From: Gammaproteobacteria bacterium
GTDB lineage: Bacteria > Pseudomonadota > Gammaproteobacteria > Chromatiales > Chromatiaceae
Assembly (NCBI GenBank): GCA_009928645.1
Contig: SACH01000025.1
Span: 1 to 40,042 of the forward strand
Length of the DNA: 40,042 bases
Reading direction: 5' to 3'
Part shown: positions 17,934-27,073 of the stretch, piece after piece
Position numbering within the stretch: the first letter of the stretch is position 1
How the letters are laid out: each line of letters opens with the position of its first letter
The notes under the pieces: generated by a model
What the model saw: the letters and a program-made list of their open reading frames with translations, nothing else
Told to the model about the DNA's origin: nothing
Databases searched by the model: none
Made by a program: the position numbers and the translations under genes

Positions 17934-18230
17934 GCTTCGCGTGATCAGACCTGGCGCCTCAGTTTATACGAGGTCCGGGTAGGGATTCCTGGCCGCGGGT
18001 CCTCGCGGTCGGCCGCGATGCAGGAATGGCGACGAAGAGTCCCGCCAGGATCACTGGCAGCCCCAGTTCCACCGCCATGACGCGATTGATAACGCTCCCC
18101 GCCAGGATGGAGGGGAGCGTCAGGCTAACTTTCATGAGGTGGCAGGCCACACCCCTGATAATGAAAAGCTTTCCCGTGACTTTCACGCTAAGGGGCAGGC
18201 CCGCCAGCCGGCGCAGGCGCGGGGGGCTAT
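17934..18230. other. Region between tsdA and the ABC exporter gene
   Basis: About 300 bp. It contains a TATAAA box at 17963-17968 (minus strand), about 60 bp upstream of the tsdA start, as a candidate -10 element with no good -35. It also holds a perfect 9-bp inverted repeat, ACGCTCCCC (18092-18100) / GGGGAGCGT (18112-18120), with an 11-nt loop, which could end the ABC exporter transcript although no T-run follows. A doubtful 91-codon minus-strand ORF covers most of the region (separate entry). Confidence 0.45.
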
Positions 18231-18234
18231 TCAT
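17959..18234 (-). CDS. Doubtful small ORF overlapping the ABC exporter stop (91 aa)
   Basis: Its ATG (18234-18232) overlaps the TGA of the upstream ABC exporter gene in an ATGA arrangement, which often marks translational coupling. The predicted product starts MNSPPRLRRLAGLPLS and has a moderately hydrophobic middle (SILAGSVINRVMAVELGLPVILAGLFVAIP) that could be one or two membrane helices. I recognise no family. Against it: a perfect hairpin lies inside, the C-terminus is Arg/Thr/Pro-rich like random GC-rich sequence, and a 4-bp overlap can occur by chance. Reported because of the junction only. Confidence 0.25.
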   Translation of the reverse strand: MNSPPRLRRLAGLPLSVKVTGKLFIIRGVACHLMKVSLTLPSILAGSVINRVMAVELGLPVILAGLFVAIPASRPTARTRGQESLPGPRIN

Positions 18235-20015
18235 GGTGATTCCCGAAACTGCAGGGAGGCCAGGCGGGCGTAGAGGCCGTTCTGGGCCATCAGTTCCTCG
18301 TGGCTGCCAGCGGCGACCAGGCGCCCCTGGTCCAGGACCAGGATGCGGTCGACCCGCCGCACCGTCGCCAGGCGGTGGGCGATGATGATGCTGGTGCGGC
18401 CCGCCATCAGCTCGGTGAGGGCCAGTTGCACCAGGCGCTCACTCTCCGCGTCCAGGGCGCTGGTGGCCTCGTCCAGCAGCAGCAGGACCGGGTCCCGCAG
18501 CAGGGCGCGGGCGATGGCCAGGCGCTGGCGCTGGCCGCCGGAGAGCCGCACCCCGCGCTCGCCGAGGAAGGTGTTGAAACCCTCCGGGAGCCGGTCCAGG
18601 AACTCACTGGCATGGGCGGCGTCGGCGGCGCGCCGCACCGCCGCTTCCGGCACCCCGTCCAGACCGTAGCGGATGTTCTCCCAGGCATCGGCGCCGAAGA
18701 TCACCGGGTCCTGGGGGACCAGGGCGATGTGCCGCCGGAAGGCCGCCGGGTCCAGGTCGCGCAGGTCGACGCCATCGAGGCGCAGGGCCCCGGCCTGGGG
18801 GTCGTAGAACCGCAGCAGGAGTTGGAGCAGGGTGGACTTGCCGCTCCCCGAGGGACCGACCAGGGCGACCTTTTCTCCCGGCCGGATGTGGAGGCTCAGG
18901 TCCTTGATCACCGACAGCTCGGGGTGGGCGGGATAGGCGAAACTCAGCGCGGCGATCTCGATCGCCCCCCGGGGCGGGCTGGGCAGGGCCTGGGGGATGG
19001 CGGGGGCGCGGATCTGACTCTCGGTGGCCAGCAGTTCCATCAGGCGCTCGCTGGCCCCGGCCCCGCGCAGCAGTTCCCCGGCGATCTCGCTCAGGCCACC
19101 GATGGAACTGGCCACCAGGACGGCGTAAAAGAGAAAGGCCGAGAGCTCGCCGCCGCTCAGGCGCCCCGCCAGGACTTCGCGCCCGCCGACCCACAGCACG
19201 ACGCCGATGGCGCCGAAGGTCAGGGCGGTGGCGATGGCCCCCAGGCTGGCGCTGAGCCGGGCGCGGCCCATGGCGGTGGCGAAGGCCGCCTCCACCCGCT
19301 CCCGGTAGCGGGCCCGGTCGATGGCCTCGTGGCAGAAGGCCTGGACGGTGCGGATGGCGTGCAGCACCTCGTCGACGAAGGCCCCCACGTCGGCGACCCG
19401 GTCCTGGCTGGCGCGGGCCAGGCGTCGCAGCCGGTGGCCGAGCAGCCAGAGGGGCAGGACCACCAGGGGGGTGCCGAGGAGCACCAGCCCGGTGAGCCAG
19501 GGGCTGGTGAGGGCGAGCATGACGAGTCCGCCGCTGATCAGCAGCAGGGCGCGCAGGGCCATGGCCAGGGTCGAGCCCACCACGGTCTGCAACAGGGTGG
19601 TGTCCGCGGTCAGGCGGGAGATGAGCTCCCCGGTGCGGCTGGTCTCGAAGAAGCCCACATCCAGCCCCAGCACCCGGGAGAAGACCGCTACCCGGATGTC
19701 GGCGACCACCCGTTCGCCGATCCAGCTCAGCAGCCAGGAGCGCGCCAGGATGGCCCCGGCCATGGTCAGCACTACCGCCAGGAAAAGCAGCAGGGAGCGG
19801 TTGAGGGCGGCGTCGGAGCCGGTCTTGAGCCCGGTGTCCACCACCTCGCGGATCACCTGGCCGAAGGCGAGGACGGCCCCAGCGGCGACCAGCAAGGCCA
19901 GGACCGCGAGCAGCACCCGTCCCAGGTAGGGGCGGACGAAGGCCAGCAGGCGCAGCAGGGGCTTGAGGTTGCGGCTGCCGGGGCGGCCGGGCGGGGGCGG
20001 GGTGGCATGGCGCAT
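18231..20015 (-). CDS. MsbA-like ABC exporter (fused membrane and ATPase domains)
   Basis: 594 residues, a half-transporter that works as a homodimer. Six membrane helices occupy about 25-310 (GRVLLAVLALLVAAGAVLAFGQVI; FLAVVLTMAGAILARSWLLSWIGERV). The ATPase follows: Walker A GPSGSGKSTLL, the Q-loop region ALVPQDPVIFGADAW, the signature LSGGQRQRLAIARALLRDP, Walker B LLLLDEATSALD and the switch His in IIAHRLATVRRVD. The IGERVVADIR and FFETSRTGELISRLTADT segments are typical of the ABCB/MsbA (lipid A flippase and multidrug) group. The substrate is unknown; no LPS genes flank it, so a dedicated MsbA role is not assured. It is monocistronic, or coupled to the doubtful ORF after it. Confidence 0.93.
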   Translation of the reverse strand: MRHATPPPPGRPGSRNLKPLLRLLAFVRPYLGRVLLAVLALLVAAGAVLAFGQVIREVVDTGLKTGSDAALNRSLLLFLAVVLTMAGAILARSWLLSWIGERVVADIRVAVFSRVLGLDVGFFETSRTGELISRLTADTTLLQTVVGSTLAMALRALLLISGGLVMLALTSPWLTGLVLLGTPLVVLPLWLLGHRLRRLARASQDRVADVGAFVDEVLHAIRTVQAFCHEAIDRARYRERVEAAFATAMGRARLSASLGAIATALTFGAIGVVLWVGGREVLAGRLSGGELSAFLFYAVLVASSIGGLSEIAGELLRGAGASERLMELLATESQIRAPAIPQALPSPPRGAIEIAALSFAYPAHPELSVIKDLSLHIRPGEKVALVGPSGSGKSTLLQLLLRFYDPQAGALRLDGVDLRDLDPAAFRRHIALVPQDPVIFGADAWENIRYGLDGVPEAAVRRAADAAHASEFLDRLPEGFNTFLGERGVRLSGGQRQRLAIARALLRDPVLLLLDEATSALDAESERLVQLALTELMAGRTSIIIAHRLATVRRVDRILVLDQGRLVAAGSHEELMAQNGLYARLASLQFRESP

Positions 20016-20303
20016 GGGGAGGTCCGAAATCCGTTGCTCAGGAACCGTTCAACAAGGACTGGCGGGTCTTGGCGTCAAAATCACGACAAGCCCCTGATTA
20101 TTCATTGGCATGGCGCTCTCTCTCGTCATAATGAGCCCCACGCCCCGGGTGGGAGAGGGGTTGGGGAGAGGGGCGAGCTTGGGCGATAGTGCCACAATAA
20201 GGATGAGGATTTCTTTTGGCCTCCGGCGGCTGCGGCTGGCGGAGTGGCCAGGTATCGGCCACAATGGTCTCCAGGTGGTATCGCCTTAGCTGAGGCCAAG
20301 CCC

Positions 20304-20822
20304 ATGTTCTCGATCAGTTGGCAGGATCACTGGAATCTCCACATCGATCCCATCGACGAGGAACACCGTGCCCTGGTGGAGGGCCTGAATCGACTCGCCG
20401 AGCGCTTCGTCGCGCCCCTCCCCGGCTTGTCCGGTCAGGATAGGGACAGGAGCGGGGTTGGCGAGACCCCGGGCGACGAGCGGGAGGCGGCGGACCGTCA
20501 CCGGGCGCTCATCATCGCCCTGGAAATCCTCGCTGACCAGGCTCGGGAGCATTTCAAGCACGAAGAGGCGCTGATGCGCGCCATCGATTATCCGGAACTG
20601 GCCGCGCATCGCAGCGAGCACGCCCTCCTGCTGGCGGAATACGTCGAGATGGTCCGGGATCTGGACCGTCAGGCCACCAGCCACCTCGACGCCGAGACCC
20701 TGGCGGCCCTCCAGCACTGGCTGGTCGGCCACATGGTCGGAGCCGACCGAGAATACGCCAACCACTACGCCGCCCTCATTCAGAGTCCGCAGGAGCAATC
20801 CCCCGGCGACCTGTCGCCTTAG
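20304..20822 (+). CDS. Bacteriohaemerythrin
   Basis: 172 residues. A four-helix haemerythrin domain with diiron ligands in the usual pattern: His21 (IDEEHRALV), His83 and Glu87 (EHFKHEEALM), His102 and His106 (LAAHRSEH), and His143 plus Asp148 near the end (LVGHMVGADREYANHY). These proteins bind O2 reversibly and serve in O2 transport, storage or sensing, relevant to a microaerobic or anaerobic phototroph. There is an unusual 25-residue hydrophilic insert (about 41-65) between helix A and helix B. The ATG at 20304 is chosen because the family begins with F.I.W...; the upstream in-frame extension to 20244 is not conserved. It converges on the ferritin-like gene, whose product also handles iron. 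Confidence 0.88.
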   Translation: MFSISWQDHWNLHIDPIDEEHRALVEGLNRLAERFVAPLPGLSGQDRDRSGVGETPGDEREAADRHRALIIALEILADQAREHFKHEEALMRAIDYPELAAHRSEHALLLAEYVEMVRDLDRQATSHLDAETLAALQHWLVGHMVGADREYANHYAALIQSPQEQSPGDLSP

Positions 20823-20880
20823 CCGGGATGGACGGCCGCCCCGCCCGTCCGGCGCGGGGACCCAGGTCGTCGGCGGCCCA

Positions 20881-21417
20881 TCACTCCGGCATATTGGGCG
20901 GGTCCAGGTCTTCTACCGGCTCGGCGCGGCGGGGGTCCATCCTGGCCAGGCGTTGCTCCAGCAGTTCGGCGTGCTCGGTCTCCTCCTCAGCCATCTCGGT
21001 GGCGAGGCGCCGTACCTCGGGGTTGGGGGAACCGGCGGCGACGCGGGCGTAGAAGTCGCGGCCGCGGAGCTCGTTGTGCAGGGCCAGGTGCATGGCCTGG
21101 ATGGGGGTCATGAGGTAGCTGAGTTCCTCGTCCTGTTCCGCGGCATTGGCCTCGGGACTGCCACCGGCGGCCCATTTGTAGTCCCAGGGCGCGATCTGGG
21201 GCAACTGGATATCCCGGGCGTGCTCCTCGACCTCCTGGGCGTGGAGGTCGCTCATGCGCGCCAGGTACTCGAAGAGCTCGGCGATCTCCGGGTTGTTGTG
21301 GACGCTCATGTTGCCGGCCAGCTCGCGGTAGCGCTCGGCGGACTCGTACTCCAGCTCCAGGGCATGGGCGAGGAATTCGGGGACGCTGGCGATGTGTTCG
21401 GGGTGGTGGTCGCTCAC
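20881..21417 (-). CDS. Ferritin-like / rubrerythrin-type diiron protein
   Basis: 178 residues, predominantly helical, with paired carboxylate motifs of the ferritin-like superfamily: LELEYESAERYRELA (Glu..Glu..), LARMSDLHAQEVEEHA (ExxH type), LHNELRGRDFYARVA, and EMAEEETEHAELLEQRL. This is the layout of rubrerythrin/bacterioferritin-like four-helix bundles; no C-terminal Cys4 rubredoxin domain is present. The start codon is GTG at 21417, and GTGA overlaps the stop of korB, so translation is coupled to the 2-oxoacid:ferredoxin oxidoreductase. Its function is unknown. Peroxide or O2 detoxification, or iron supply for the FeS enzyme, are inferences from this coupling. Confidence 0.8.
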   Translation of the reverse strand: MSDHHPEHIASVPEFLAHALELEYESAERYRELAGNMSVHNNPEIAELFEYLARMSDLHAQEVEEHARDIQLPQIAPWDYKWAAGGSPEANAAEQDEELSYLMTPIQAMHLALHNELRGRDFYARVAAGSPNPEVRRLATEMAEEETEHAELLEQRLARMDPRRAEPVEDLDPPNMPE

Positions 21418-22265
21418 AGGTGAAACTCCGCTTCGATCTCCGGTAGGCTGGCCTGGGACAGGTGGGGGGGCAGCCAGGTGGGCAGTGACTGGGAATAGAT
21501 GACGCCGAGGGACATGCCATCATCGGCCTGGATGCGGCGGGCGGCATCGATGGGATCGTCGGTGGCCTGCTCCTCACTCTCATGAACCAGGTGCTTCCAC
21601 TCCTTCTGCTCCGGCTGGTAGGTCTGGCAGGGGCTGAGAACATGGAGGAAGGAGAAGCCGGGGTGCTGGATGGCCTGGACAATGAGCTGGGTCAGGCCGC
21701 TGGGGTCGCCGGTGAAACCCCGGGCGATGAAGGAGGCGCCGGCGGCCAGGGCCAGGGCGGCGGGCTGGAAGCGCCGCACCCCGGTGCCCCGGGGGGTGAG
21801 TTTGCTGTTGCGCCAGTCCGGCTGGGTGGTGGGGGAGGCCTGGCCCTTGGTCATGCCATAGACCTCGTTGTCCATGACGATGTAGGTCAGGTCCATGTTG
21901 CGCCGGCAGGCGTGGATGAAGTGGTTGCCGCCGATGGAGAAGCCATCGCCGTCACCGCCGGCGACCACTACCGTCAGGTCCGGCCGCGCCGCCTTGAGCC
22001 CGGCGGCGATGGCCAGGGAGCGGCCGTGGATGCCATGGAAACCGTAACTATTGATATAGGCCGGCAGGCGCGAGGAGCAGCCGATGCCGGAGACCATGGC
22101 CAGTTGCTCCTTGGCCAGGCCCAGGTAGGCGGCGGCCTTGGTCATGGCGGCGAGGACGCCGAAGTCGCCGCAGCCGGGGCACCAGATGGGGTTGATGTCG
22201 GACTTGTAGTCCTTGGCCTTGAGGACCGGGGCCTGGTAGGTGCTGGAGGTGGATGCGCCTTCCAT
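21414..22265 (-). CDS. korB: 2-oxoacid:ferredoxin oxidoreductase beta subunit (KorB-like)
   Basis: 283 residues, normal for KorB. It begins with the thiamine-PP/cluster motif NPIWCPGCGDFGVLAAM. The TPP-binding GDGD segment is VVAGGDGDGFSIGGNHFIHACRRN, followed by MDNEVYGMTKGQASPTT, the 2-oxoglutarate/2-oxoacid ferredoxin oxidoreductase signature. With the alpha subunit it interconverts a 2-oxoacid plus CoA and the acyl-CoA plus CO2, using ferredoxin as electron carrier. The start at 22265 is one base after the korA stop. The family default is 2-oxoglutarate, but other 2-oxoacids cannot be excluded. The 3' end overlaps the ferritin-like gene. Confidence 0.92.
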   Translation of the reverse strand: MEGASTSSTYQAPVLKAKDYKSDINPIWCPGCGDFGVLAAMTKAAAYLGLAKEQLAMVSGIGCSSRLPAYINSYGFHGIHGRSLAIAAGLKAARPDLTVVVAGGDGDGFSIGGNHFIHACRRNMDLTYIVMDNEVYGMTKGQASPTTQPDWRNSKLTPRGTGVRRFQPAALALAAGASFIARGFTGDPSGLTQLIVQAIQHPGFSFLHVLSPCQTYQPEQKEWKHLVHESEEQATDDPIDAARRIQADDGMSLGVIYSQSLPTWLPPHLSQASLPEIEAEFHL

Positions 22266-22266
22266 A

Positions 22267-24021
22267 TCAAAGCTCCTGGGCAGCAGAGGGGGCGGGGCGG
22301 TCGCTGGCGGTAGCCAGGGCGGCGGCGACGATGTCGCCGGGCCGCAAGGGCAGGGGACCGGGGCGGGCGATGGAGTGGGCATCCGCCGGCAGGGCCTGTT
22401 CGCCATGCAGATAGTGGAAGAGCTGGCCGCCCTGGTTCTGTTCCACCACCAGGACCCGCTCGGCGCCGGCCAGGGCCTGGGCCAGGTCGGCGTGGCGCAG
22501 GGGGGCGATGAGCCGCAGGGCGATGGCCCGCGCCGGGTGACCAGCAGCGGTCAGGCGTTCGGCGGCCTCGACCACGGCGCCGGTGGCGGAGCCCCAGGTC
22601 ACCAGGGCCAGGGGGCCGGCGCCACTGATCTCCGCCCACCAGGGGCCATAGTTGAAGTCCAGCAGCTTGCGGCGGCGCTTGTCCAGTTGGGCGGCATGGT
22701 CCTTAGCCATGCTAGAGGGGGTGCCGCGGGGGTTATGCTCCAGGCCGTCGGCGACGTAGAACCCCCCGGGCTGGCCGGGTAGGGCCATGGGGGAGACGCC
22801 CGACTCCGTGAGGGCATAGCGCCGGTAGGGCGCATCGCCGATCTCCGCCGTCACCCGGGGCAGTTCATCCGGGAACGGGGCGGGCGGGTCGCAGATGGTG
22901 CGCGATTGGCCCAGGGCCTGGTCGCTGAGGACGATGGCCACGGTTTGCAGATGTTCCGCCAGGCGCACCGCCCACTGGGTGGTGAAGGTGCAGTCGCGGA
23001 TGTCGGTGGCCGCCAGCACCAGATGGGGGGCGTCGCCGTGGAAGCCATAGAGGGCGATGTTGAGGTCCGACTGCTCCGACTTGGTGGGGATGCCGGTGGA
23101 GGGGCCGCCGCGCATGACGTTGGCGACGACGATGGGCGTCTCGCTGGTCACCGCCAGGCCCAGGCCCTCCATCATCAGGCTCAGGCCGGGACCGGAGGTG
23201 GCGGTGAGGGAGGGTACGCCGCCGAAGGAGCCGCCAATGATCATGTTTACCGAGGCCAGTTCGTCCTCCGCCTGGAGCAGACCGCCGCCGACCTTTTCCA
23301 GGCGGGGGGCCAGCCACTCCAGCATCTCGGTGGCCGGGGTGATGGGATAGGCGGCGACGAAGCGCACCCCGCCCCGCAGGGCCCCCAGGCCGCTGGCCTC
23401 GTTGCCACTCATATTCCAGCGCTCGGTGCCGGCGATGGCGGTCACGGGACGGGCGGGGGCGGCGGCGTAACCGGCCTGGAGACAGGCCACCGCCGCCGCG
23501 GCGATGTCGGCGCTCTTACGCCCCAGGGTCACCGTCGCCGCGGCCTCCAGGGCGGCGAGGGGGAGGCCGGCCATGGCCCCGGCGGCCCCGAGGGCGGCCA
23601 TGTTGAGGCGGCCACCCGCCACGGCATCGGCCATGGCCTTCAAGGGGAGCTCGATGACCTGGGCGCCGCTGGCGAGGATCTCCGCCGGCACGGCGCCCCC
23701 CGCCGGGTCGCTGAGCACCCGGCTCGCCGGCCCCAGGGGGATCTCGTCGAAAAACCGGCTGATATTGAGCCAGTCCAGGGCCACCAAGATATCGAAGCGG
23801 TCGTCCATGCCGTTCACCGGGCCGGGACCGAAGCGCACCATGGCCGCGGACTCACCGCCGCGGATCTGGGGCCCGGCGGAGCGGGTCATGAGGCCATGGA
23901 AGCCGGCACGGGCCACGGCGGCGAGGAGGATCGACCCGGTCGTGACGGCGCCGCTGCCGCCCGAGCCGGTGATGGCGATGGACAGCCGGGAGGGCTGTCC
24001 GCTGAGGGATTCCTGGGGCAT
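22267..24021 (-). CDS. korA: 2-oxoacid:ferredoxin oxidoreductase alpha subunit with fused gamma domain (KorA-like)
   Basis: 584 residues. The N-terminal 190 residues are the gamma (CoA-binding) domain (SIAITGSGGSGAVTTGSILLAAV; LMTRSAGPQIRGGESAAMVRFG). The rest is the alpha subunit: MSGNEASGLGALRGGVRFVAAYPITPATEMLEWL, ASVNMIIGGSFGGVPSLTATSGPGLSLM, and a C-terminal transketolase-like domain (LVTWGSATGAVVEAAERL; VLVVEQNQGGQLFHYL). This fused gamma-alpha form is the common two-subunit KorAB. It is first in a korA-korB-ferritin-like operon divergent from mutL (145-bp gap). In a sulfur phototroph it could work in anaerobic TCA reactions or in reductive CO2 fixation; the direction is not determinable here. 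Confidence 0.92.
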   Translation of the reverse strand: MPQESLSGQPSRLSIAITGSGGSGAVTTGSILLAAVARAGFHGLMTRSAGPQIRGGESAAMVRFGPGPVNGMDDRFDILVALDWLNISRFFDEIPLGPASRVLSDPAGGAVPAEILASGAQVIELPLKAMADAVAGGRLNMAALGAAGAMAGLPLAALEAAATVTLGRKSADIAAAAVACLQAGYAAAPARPVTAIAGTERWNMSGNEASGLGALRGGVRFVAAYPITPATEMLEWLAPRLEKVGGGLLQAEDELASVNMIIGGSFGGVPSLTATSGPGLSLMMEGLGLAVTSETPIVVANVMRGGPSTGIPTKSEQSDLNIALYGFHGDAPHLVLAATDIRDCTFTTQWAVRLAEHLQTVAIVLSDQALGQSRTICDPPAPFPDELPRVTAEIGDAPYRRYALTESGVSPMALPGQPGGFYVADGLEHNPRGTPSSMAKDHAAQLDKRRRKLLDFNYGPWWAEISGAGPLALVTWGSATGAVVEAAERLTAAGHPARAIALRLIAPLRHADLAQALAGAERVLVVEQNQGGQLFHYLHGEQALPADAHSIARPGPLPLRPGDIVAAALATASDRPAPSAAQEL

Positions 24022-24166
24022 GTCTGGCCTTGGAGGTTAGGGGTGGATAAAGGGTGCTCATGATAGCCCAAGCCCGCCCTGGGGATTCAACCGCCGGGGT
24101 CGGCGCATGGGAGGCTAGCTAATACCGGCTTGCTTGCCGGCGTCCTTTTTGCTTCTATCCCGACCC

Positions 24167-25996
24167 ATGACTAGCGAAACCTCGCCCTTGCGCCGCATCC
24201 GCCCCCTGCCGGCCCAGCTCATCAATCAGATCGCCGCCGGTGAGGTGGTGGAGCGCCCGGCCTCGGTGGTCAAGGAGCTGATCGAGAACAGCCTGGATGC
24301 CGGGGCGGAGCGGATCGAGATCGACCTGGAGCAGGGCGGGGTGAAGCTGCTGCGGGTGCGGGACAACGGCTGCGGCATCCCCGGGGAGGAGCTGGCCTTG
24401 GCCTTGAGCCGCCACGCCACCAGCAAGATTGCCAGCCTGGCGGAGCTGGAAGCGGTGGTCTCCCTGGGTTTCCGTGGTGAGGCCTTGCCCAGCATCGCCT
24501 CAGTGTCACGACTGGAGGTGCGCTCCCGTACCCGGGAGGCCGACCAGGCCTGGGCCATTCGCGGTGACGGCGGCGATCGACTCGACGCCCCGGAGCCGGT
24601 CGCGCACCCGCCCGGGACGACTGTCGAAGTCCGGGATCTCTTCTACAACACCCCTGCCCGGCGGAAATTTCTGCGCGCCGAGAAGACCGAGCTGGGGCAT
24701 ATCGAGGCGGTGGTGCGACGCATCGCCCTGGCCCGGGCCGAGACCCGTTTTCGTCTCCAGCACAATGGCCGGGTCCTGCTCGATCTGCCGGCCGCCGCGG
24801 GCGAGACGGGCCTGCGCCAGCGCCTGGCGGCCCTGGCCGGGGAGGGCTTCCTCGCCCATGCCTTGGCGGTGGCGGAGGTCGCGGTCGACCTGCGCCTCTC
24901 CGGCTGGGTGGCGGCGCCGGCCTTCTCCCGCAGCCAGGCCGATCTGCAGTTCTTCTACGTCAACGGCCGTCTGGTGCGGGACAAACTGGTGACCCATGCC
25001 GTGCGTCAGGCCTTTCAGGATGTCCTCCACCACAGCCGTCACCCGGCCTATGTCCTCTATCTGGAACTGCCGCCGGTGATGGTGGACGTCAATGTCCATC
25101 CTGCCAAGCAGGAGGTGCGTTTCCGCGAGGGGCGCCAGGTCCACGACTTCATCTTCCGTGCCCTGCACCGGCGGCTGGCGGCGGGAGAATTGGGCCTGCC
25201 CGGCGCGCCCGCGGCCGTGCCTGGGCGGGGTGAGGAGGCCTCCCTGGGCGAAGCGCCAGTGGGTTCCGGCTCCCCACCGCCGCCTCTCCCGCCGGCGCGG
25301 CAGTTGCCCCTGTCCGCGGGCGTAGCCGGCAGCATCGGCGAGCGGCGCGGTGATTGGGACCCCACCCAGGCCATTTACCCGCCCTCCGAGCCGGCGGCCT
25401 GGGAAGAGATCCCCCCTCTGGGTTATGCCCTGGCCCAGCTCCAGGGAATCTATATCCTTGCCCAGGCCGCGGATGGGCTGATCATCGTCGATATGCACGC
25501 CGCGCATGAGCGCATTGCCTACGAACGTCTCAAACGGGCCTGGGAGGAGGGCTCCGGGCTGCGCCGACAGCCCCTGCTGGTGCCCCTGGCGGTGCGGGTC
25601 AGCGAGCGTGAGGCCGATCTGGCCGCGGACCATGCCGATCACTTCCGCCGCTTTGGTCTGACGGTCGACCGGGTCGGCGCGGCCAGTCTCGCGGTGCGGG
25701 AGATCCCGGTCCTGCTCCAGGGCGCCGACGCCGAGGGCCTGCTGCGGGATCTGCTGGCGGACCTGGTGGTCCATGGCCGCAGCGACCTGCTCCAGTCCCG
25801 GGTCAACGAGGTCCTCGCTACCCTGGCCTGCCATCGCGCCGTGCGGGCCAACCGCCGGCTGACCCTGGAGGAGATGAATGCCCTGCTGCGGGAGATGGAG
25901 CGCACCGCACGCGTCGATCAATGCAACCATGGCCGTCCCACCTGGGTGCGCCTGACCCTGGCGGAACTCGACCGCCTCTTCGCCCGCGGGCGCTGA
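24167..25996 (+). CDS. mutL: DNA mismatch repair protein MutL with intact endonuclease motif
   Basis: 609 residues. The GHKL ATPase N-domain contains [30 protein letters not shown], the ATP-binding DNGCGI and GFRGEAL. A Pro-rich linker (about 340-420) leads to the dimerisation and endonuclease C-domain. That domain holds [12 protein letters not shown], matching DxHA(x)2E(x)4E, and near the end CNHGRPTW, matching the CPHGRP block. Endonuclease-type MutL nicks the new strand in MutH-free repair, so this organism probably does not use the E. coli methyl-directed scheme. Start at 24167, where the conserved sequence begins after [14 protein letters not shown]; an in-frame TTG at 24134 is less likely. 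First gene of the mutL-miaA-hfq-hflX-hflK-hflC cluster. Confidence 0.95.
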   Translation: MTSETSPLRRIRPLPAQLINQIAAGEVVERPASVVKELIENSLDAGAERIEIDLEQGGVKLLRVRDNGCGIPGEELALALSRHATSKIASLAELEAVVSLGFRGEALPSIASVSRLEVRSRTREADQAWAIRGDGGDRLDAPEPVAHPPGTTVEVRDLFYNTPARRKFLRAEKTELGHIEAVVRRIALARAETRFRLQHNGRVLLDLPAAAGETGLRQRLAALAGEGFLAHALAVAEVAVDLRLSGWVAAPAFSRSQADLQFFYVNGRLVRDKLVTHAVRQAFQDVLHHSRHPAYVLYLELPPVMVDVNVHPAKQEVRFREGRQVHDFIFRALHRRLAAGELGLPGAPAAVPGRGEEASLGEAPVGSGSPPPPLPPARQLPLSAGVAGSIGERRGDWDPTQAIYPPSEPAAWEEIPPLGYALAQLQGIYILAQAADGLIIVDMHAAHERIAYERLKRAWEEGSGLRRQPLLVPLAVRVSEREADLAADHADHFRRFGLTVDRVGAASLAVREIPVLLQGADAEGLLRDLLADLVVHGRSDLLQSRVNEVLATLACHRAVRANRRLTLEEMNALLREMERTARVDQCNHGRPTWVRLTLAELDRLFARGR

Positions 25997-26013
25997 GCGC
26001 GGGCCACCCTCGC

Positions 26014-26961
26014 ATGTCCCGCCCCCTCGCCATCTTCATCATGGGGCCCACCGCCACGGGCAAGACCGCCCTGGCCTTGGAACTCGTCAGCCGTTTCCCC
26101 TGCGATATCGTCAGCGTGGATTCGACCCAGGTTTATCGAGGCCTGGATATCGGCTCCGCCAAGCCGGGGCCGGAGATCCTGGCCCGGGCGCCCCACCGGC
26201 TCATCGACATCCTCGACCCCGCCGAGGCCTACTCCGCCGCCCGTTTCCGCGCCGATGCCTTGCGGGAGATGGCGGCCATCAGCGCCCAGGGCCGGGTGCC
26301 CCTGCTCGTGGGCGGTACCGGCCTCTATTTTCGCGCCCTTACCCAGGGCCTTTCCCCCTTGCCGGCGGCCGATCCGGCGATCCGGGCGCGGTTGGAGGCG
26401 GAGGCGGCAGTTACCGGGTGGGGGGAACTGCATCAGCGGCTGGCGCGGGTAGACCCCGCTGCCGCCGCCCGGATTCACCCTAACGACCCCCAGCGCATTC
26501 AGCGCGCCCTGGAGGTGTTCGAGGTCACCGGGCGACCCATGAGCGAGTTACAGCGTCAGTCCGGCACCGGCGACGGACATGGCTTTGAGCCCATGCCTTA
26601 CCGGCTGCTCAAGCTGGTCCGCCTCCCCCGGGAGCGGGCGGTATTGGGCGAGCGGATCCACCAGCGTTTTCAGGCCATGCTGGCCCTGGGCTTCGAGGCG
26701 GAGGTTCGCCACCTCTGGGCGCGGGGCGACCTGACGCCGGATCTTCCCGCCCTGCGCAGCGTCGGCTATCGGCAAATGTTGAATTACTTATTGGGTGCCA
26801 CACGTTATACTGAGGCCATCGAGCGGGGCGTGATTGCCACCCGGCAACTGGCCAAACGGCAGATGACCTGGCTGCGTGCTGAGTCGGATTGTCAGTTCCT
26901 GTTCGATGACGAAGCTCCCACGGAGCGGGCCCTGGCGCTAGTCAGCCGGGCGCTGCCGTGA
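26014..26961 (+). CDS. miaA: tRNA dimethylallyltransferase MiaA
   Basis: 315 residues, family length. The P-loop is [14 protein letters not shown] (about 10-23). Other family motifs are [50 protein letters not shown] and the C-terminal VGYRQML and [14 protein letters not shown]. The enzyme transfers a dimethylallyl group from DMAPP to A37 of tRNAs reading UNN codons. It starts 17 bp after mutL and is followed by hfq, the conserved order. The start at 26014 is where [14 protein letters not shown] begins; the longer frame overlaps mutL and is not conserved. Confidence 0.96.
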   Translation: MSRPLAIFIMGPTATGKTALALELVSRFPCDIVSVDSTQVYRGLDIGSAKPGPEILARAPHRLIDILDPAEAYSAARFRADALREMAAISAQGRVPLLVGGTGLYFRALTQGLSPLPAADPAIRARLEAEAAVTGWGELHQRLARVDPAAAARIHPNDPQRIQRALEVFEVTGRPMSELQRQSGTGDGHGFEPMPYRLLKLVRLPRERAVLGERIHQRFQAMLALGFEAEVRHLWARGDLTPDLPALRSVGYRQMLNYLLGATRYTEAIERGVIATRQLAKRQMTWLRAESDCQFLFDDEAPTERALALVSRALP

Positions 26962-27073
26962 ACCTCGGTGACCTTTCCCTGTCTCATTCACCATCTGTTA
27001 AGCGGGCGCGTCTTTTTTGTCCCGCCGTCAAGTTCTAATCATGCAATTACTACAAGAATCAGGAGCTTTCTCC

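Noticed and set aside
20140..20175. GGGAGAGGGGTTGGGGAGAGGGG block
   Set aside because: A purine-rich sequence common as a dispersed repeat in many GC-rich genomes; no second copy in the window and no gene context, so not reported as a feature.
18300..20189. 629-codon plus-strand open frame
   Set aside because: It lies opposite the ABC exporter gene, is Gly/Gln/Asp-rich with no domain, and is a by-product of high GC third positions.
20830..20850. 6-bp hairpin between the convergent haemerythrin and ferritin-like genes as a terminator
   Set aside because: Short stem with a 9-nt loop and no T-run on either side; not distinguishable from chance in GC-rich DNA.
22906..24063. 385-codon plus-strand frame opposite korA
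   Set aside because: Antisense shadow, Gly/His-rich, no family features.
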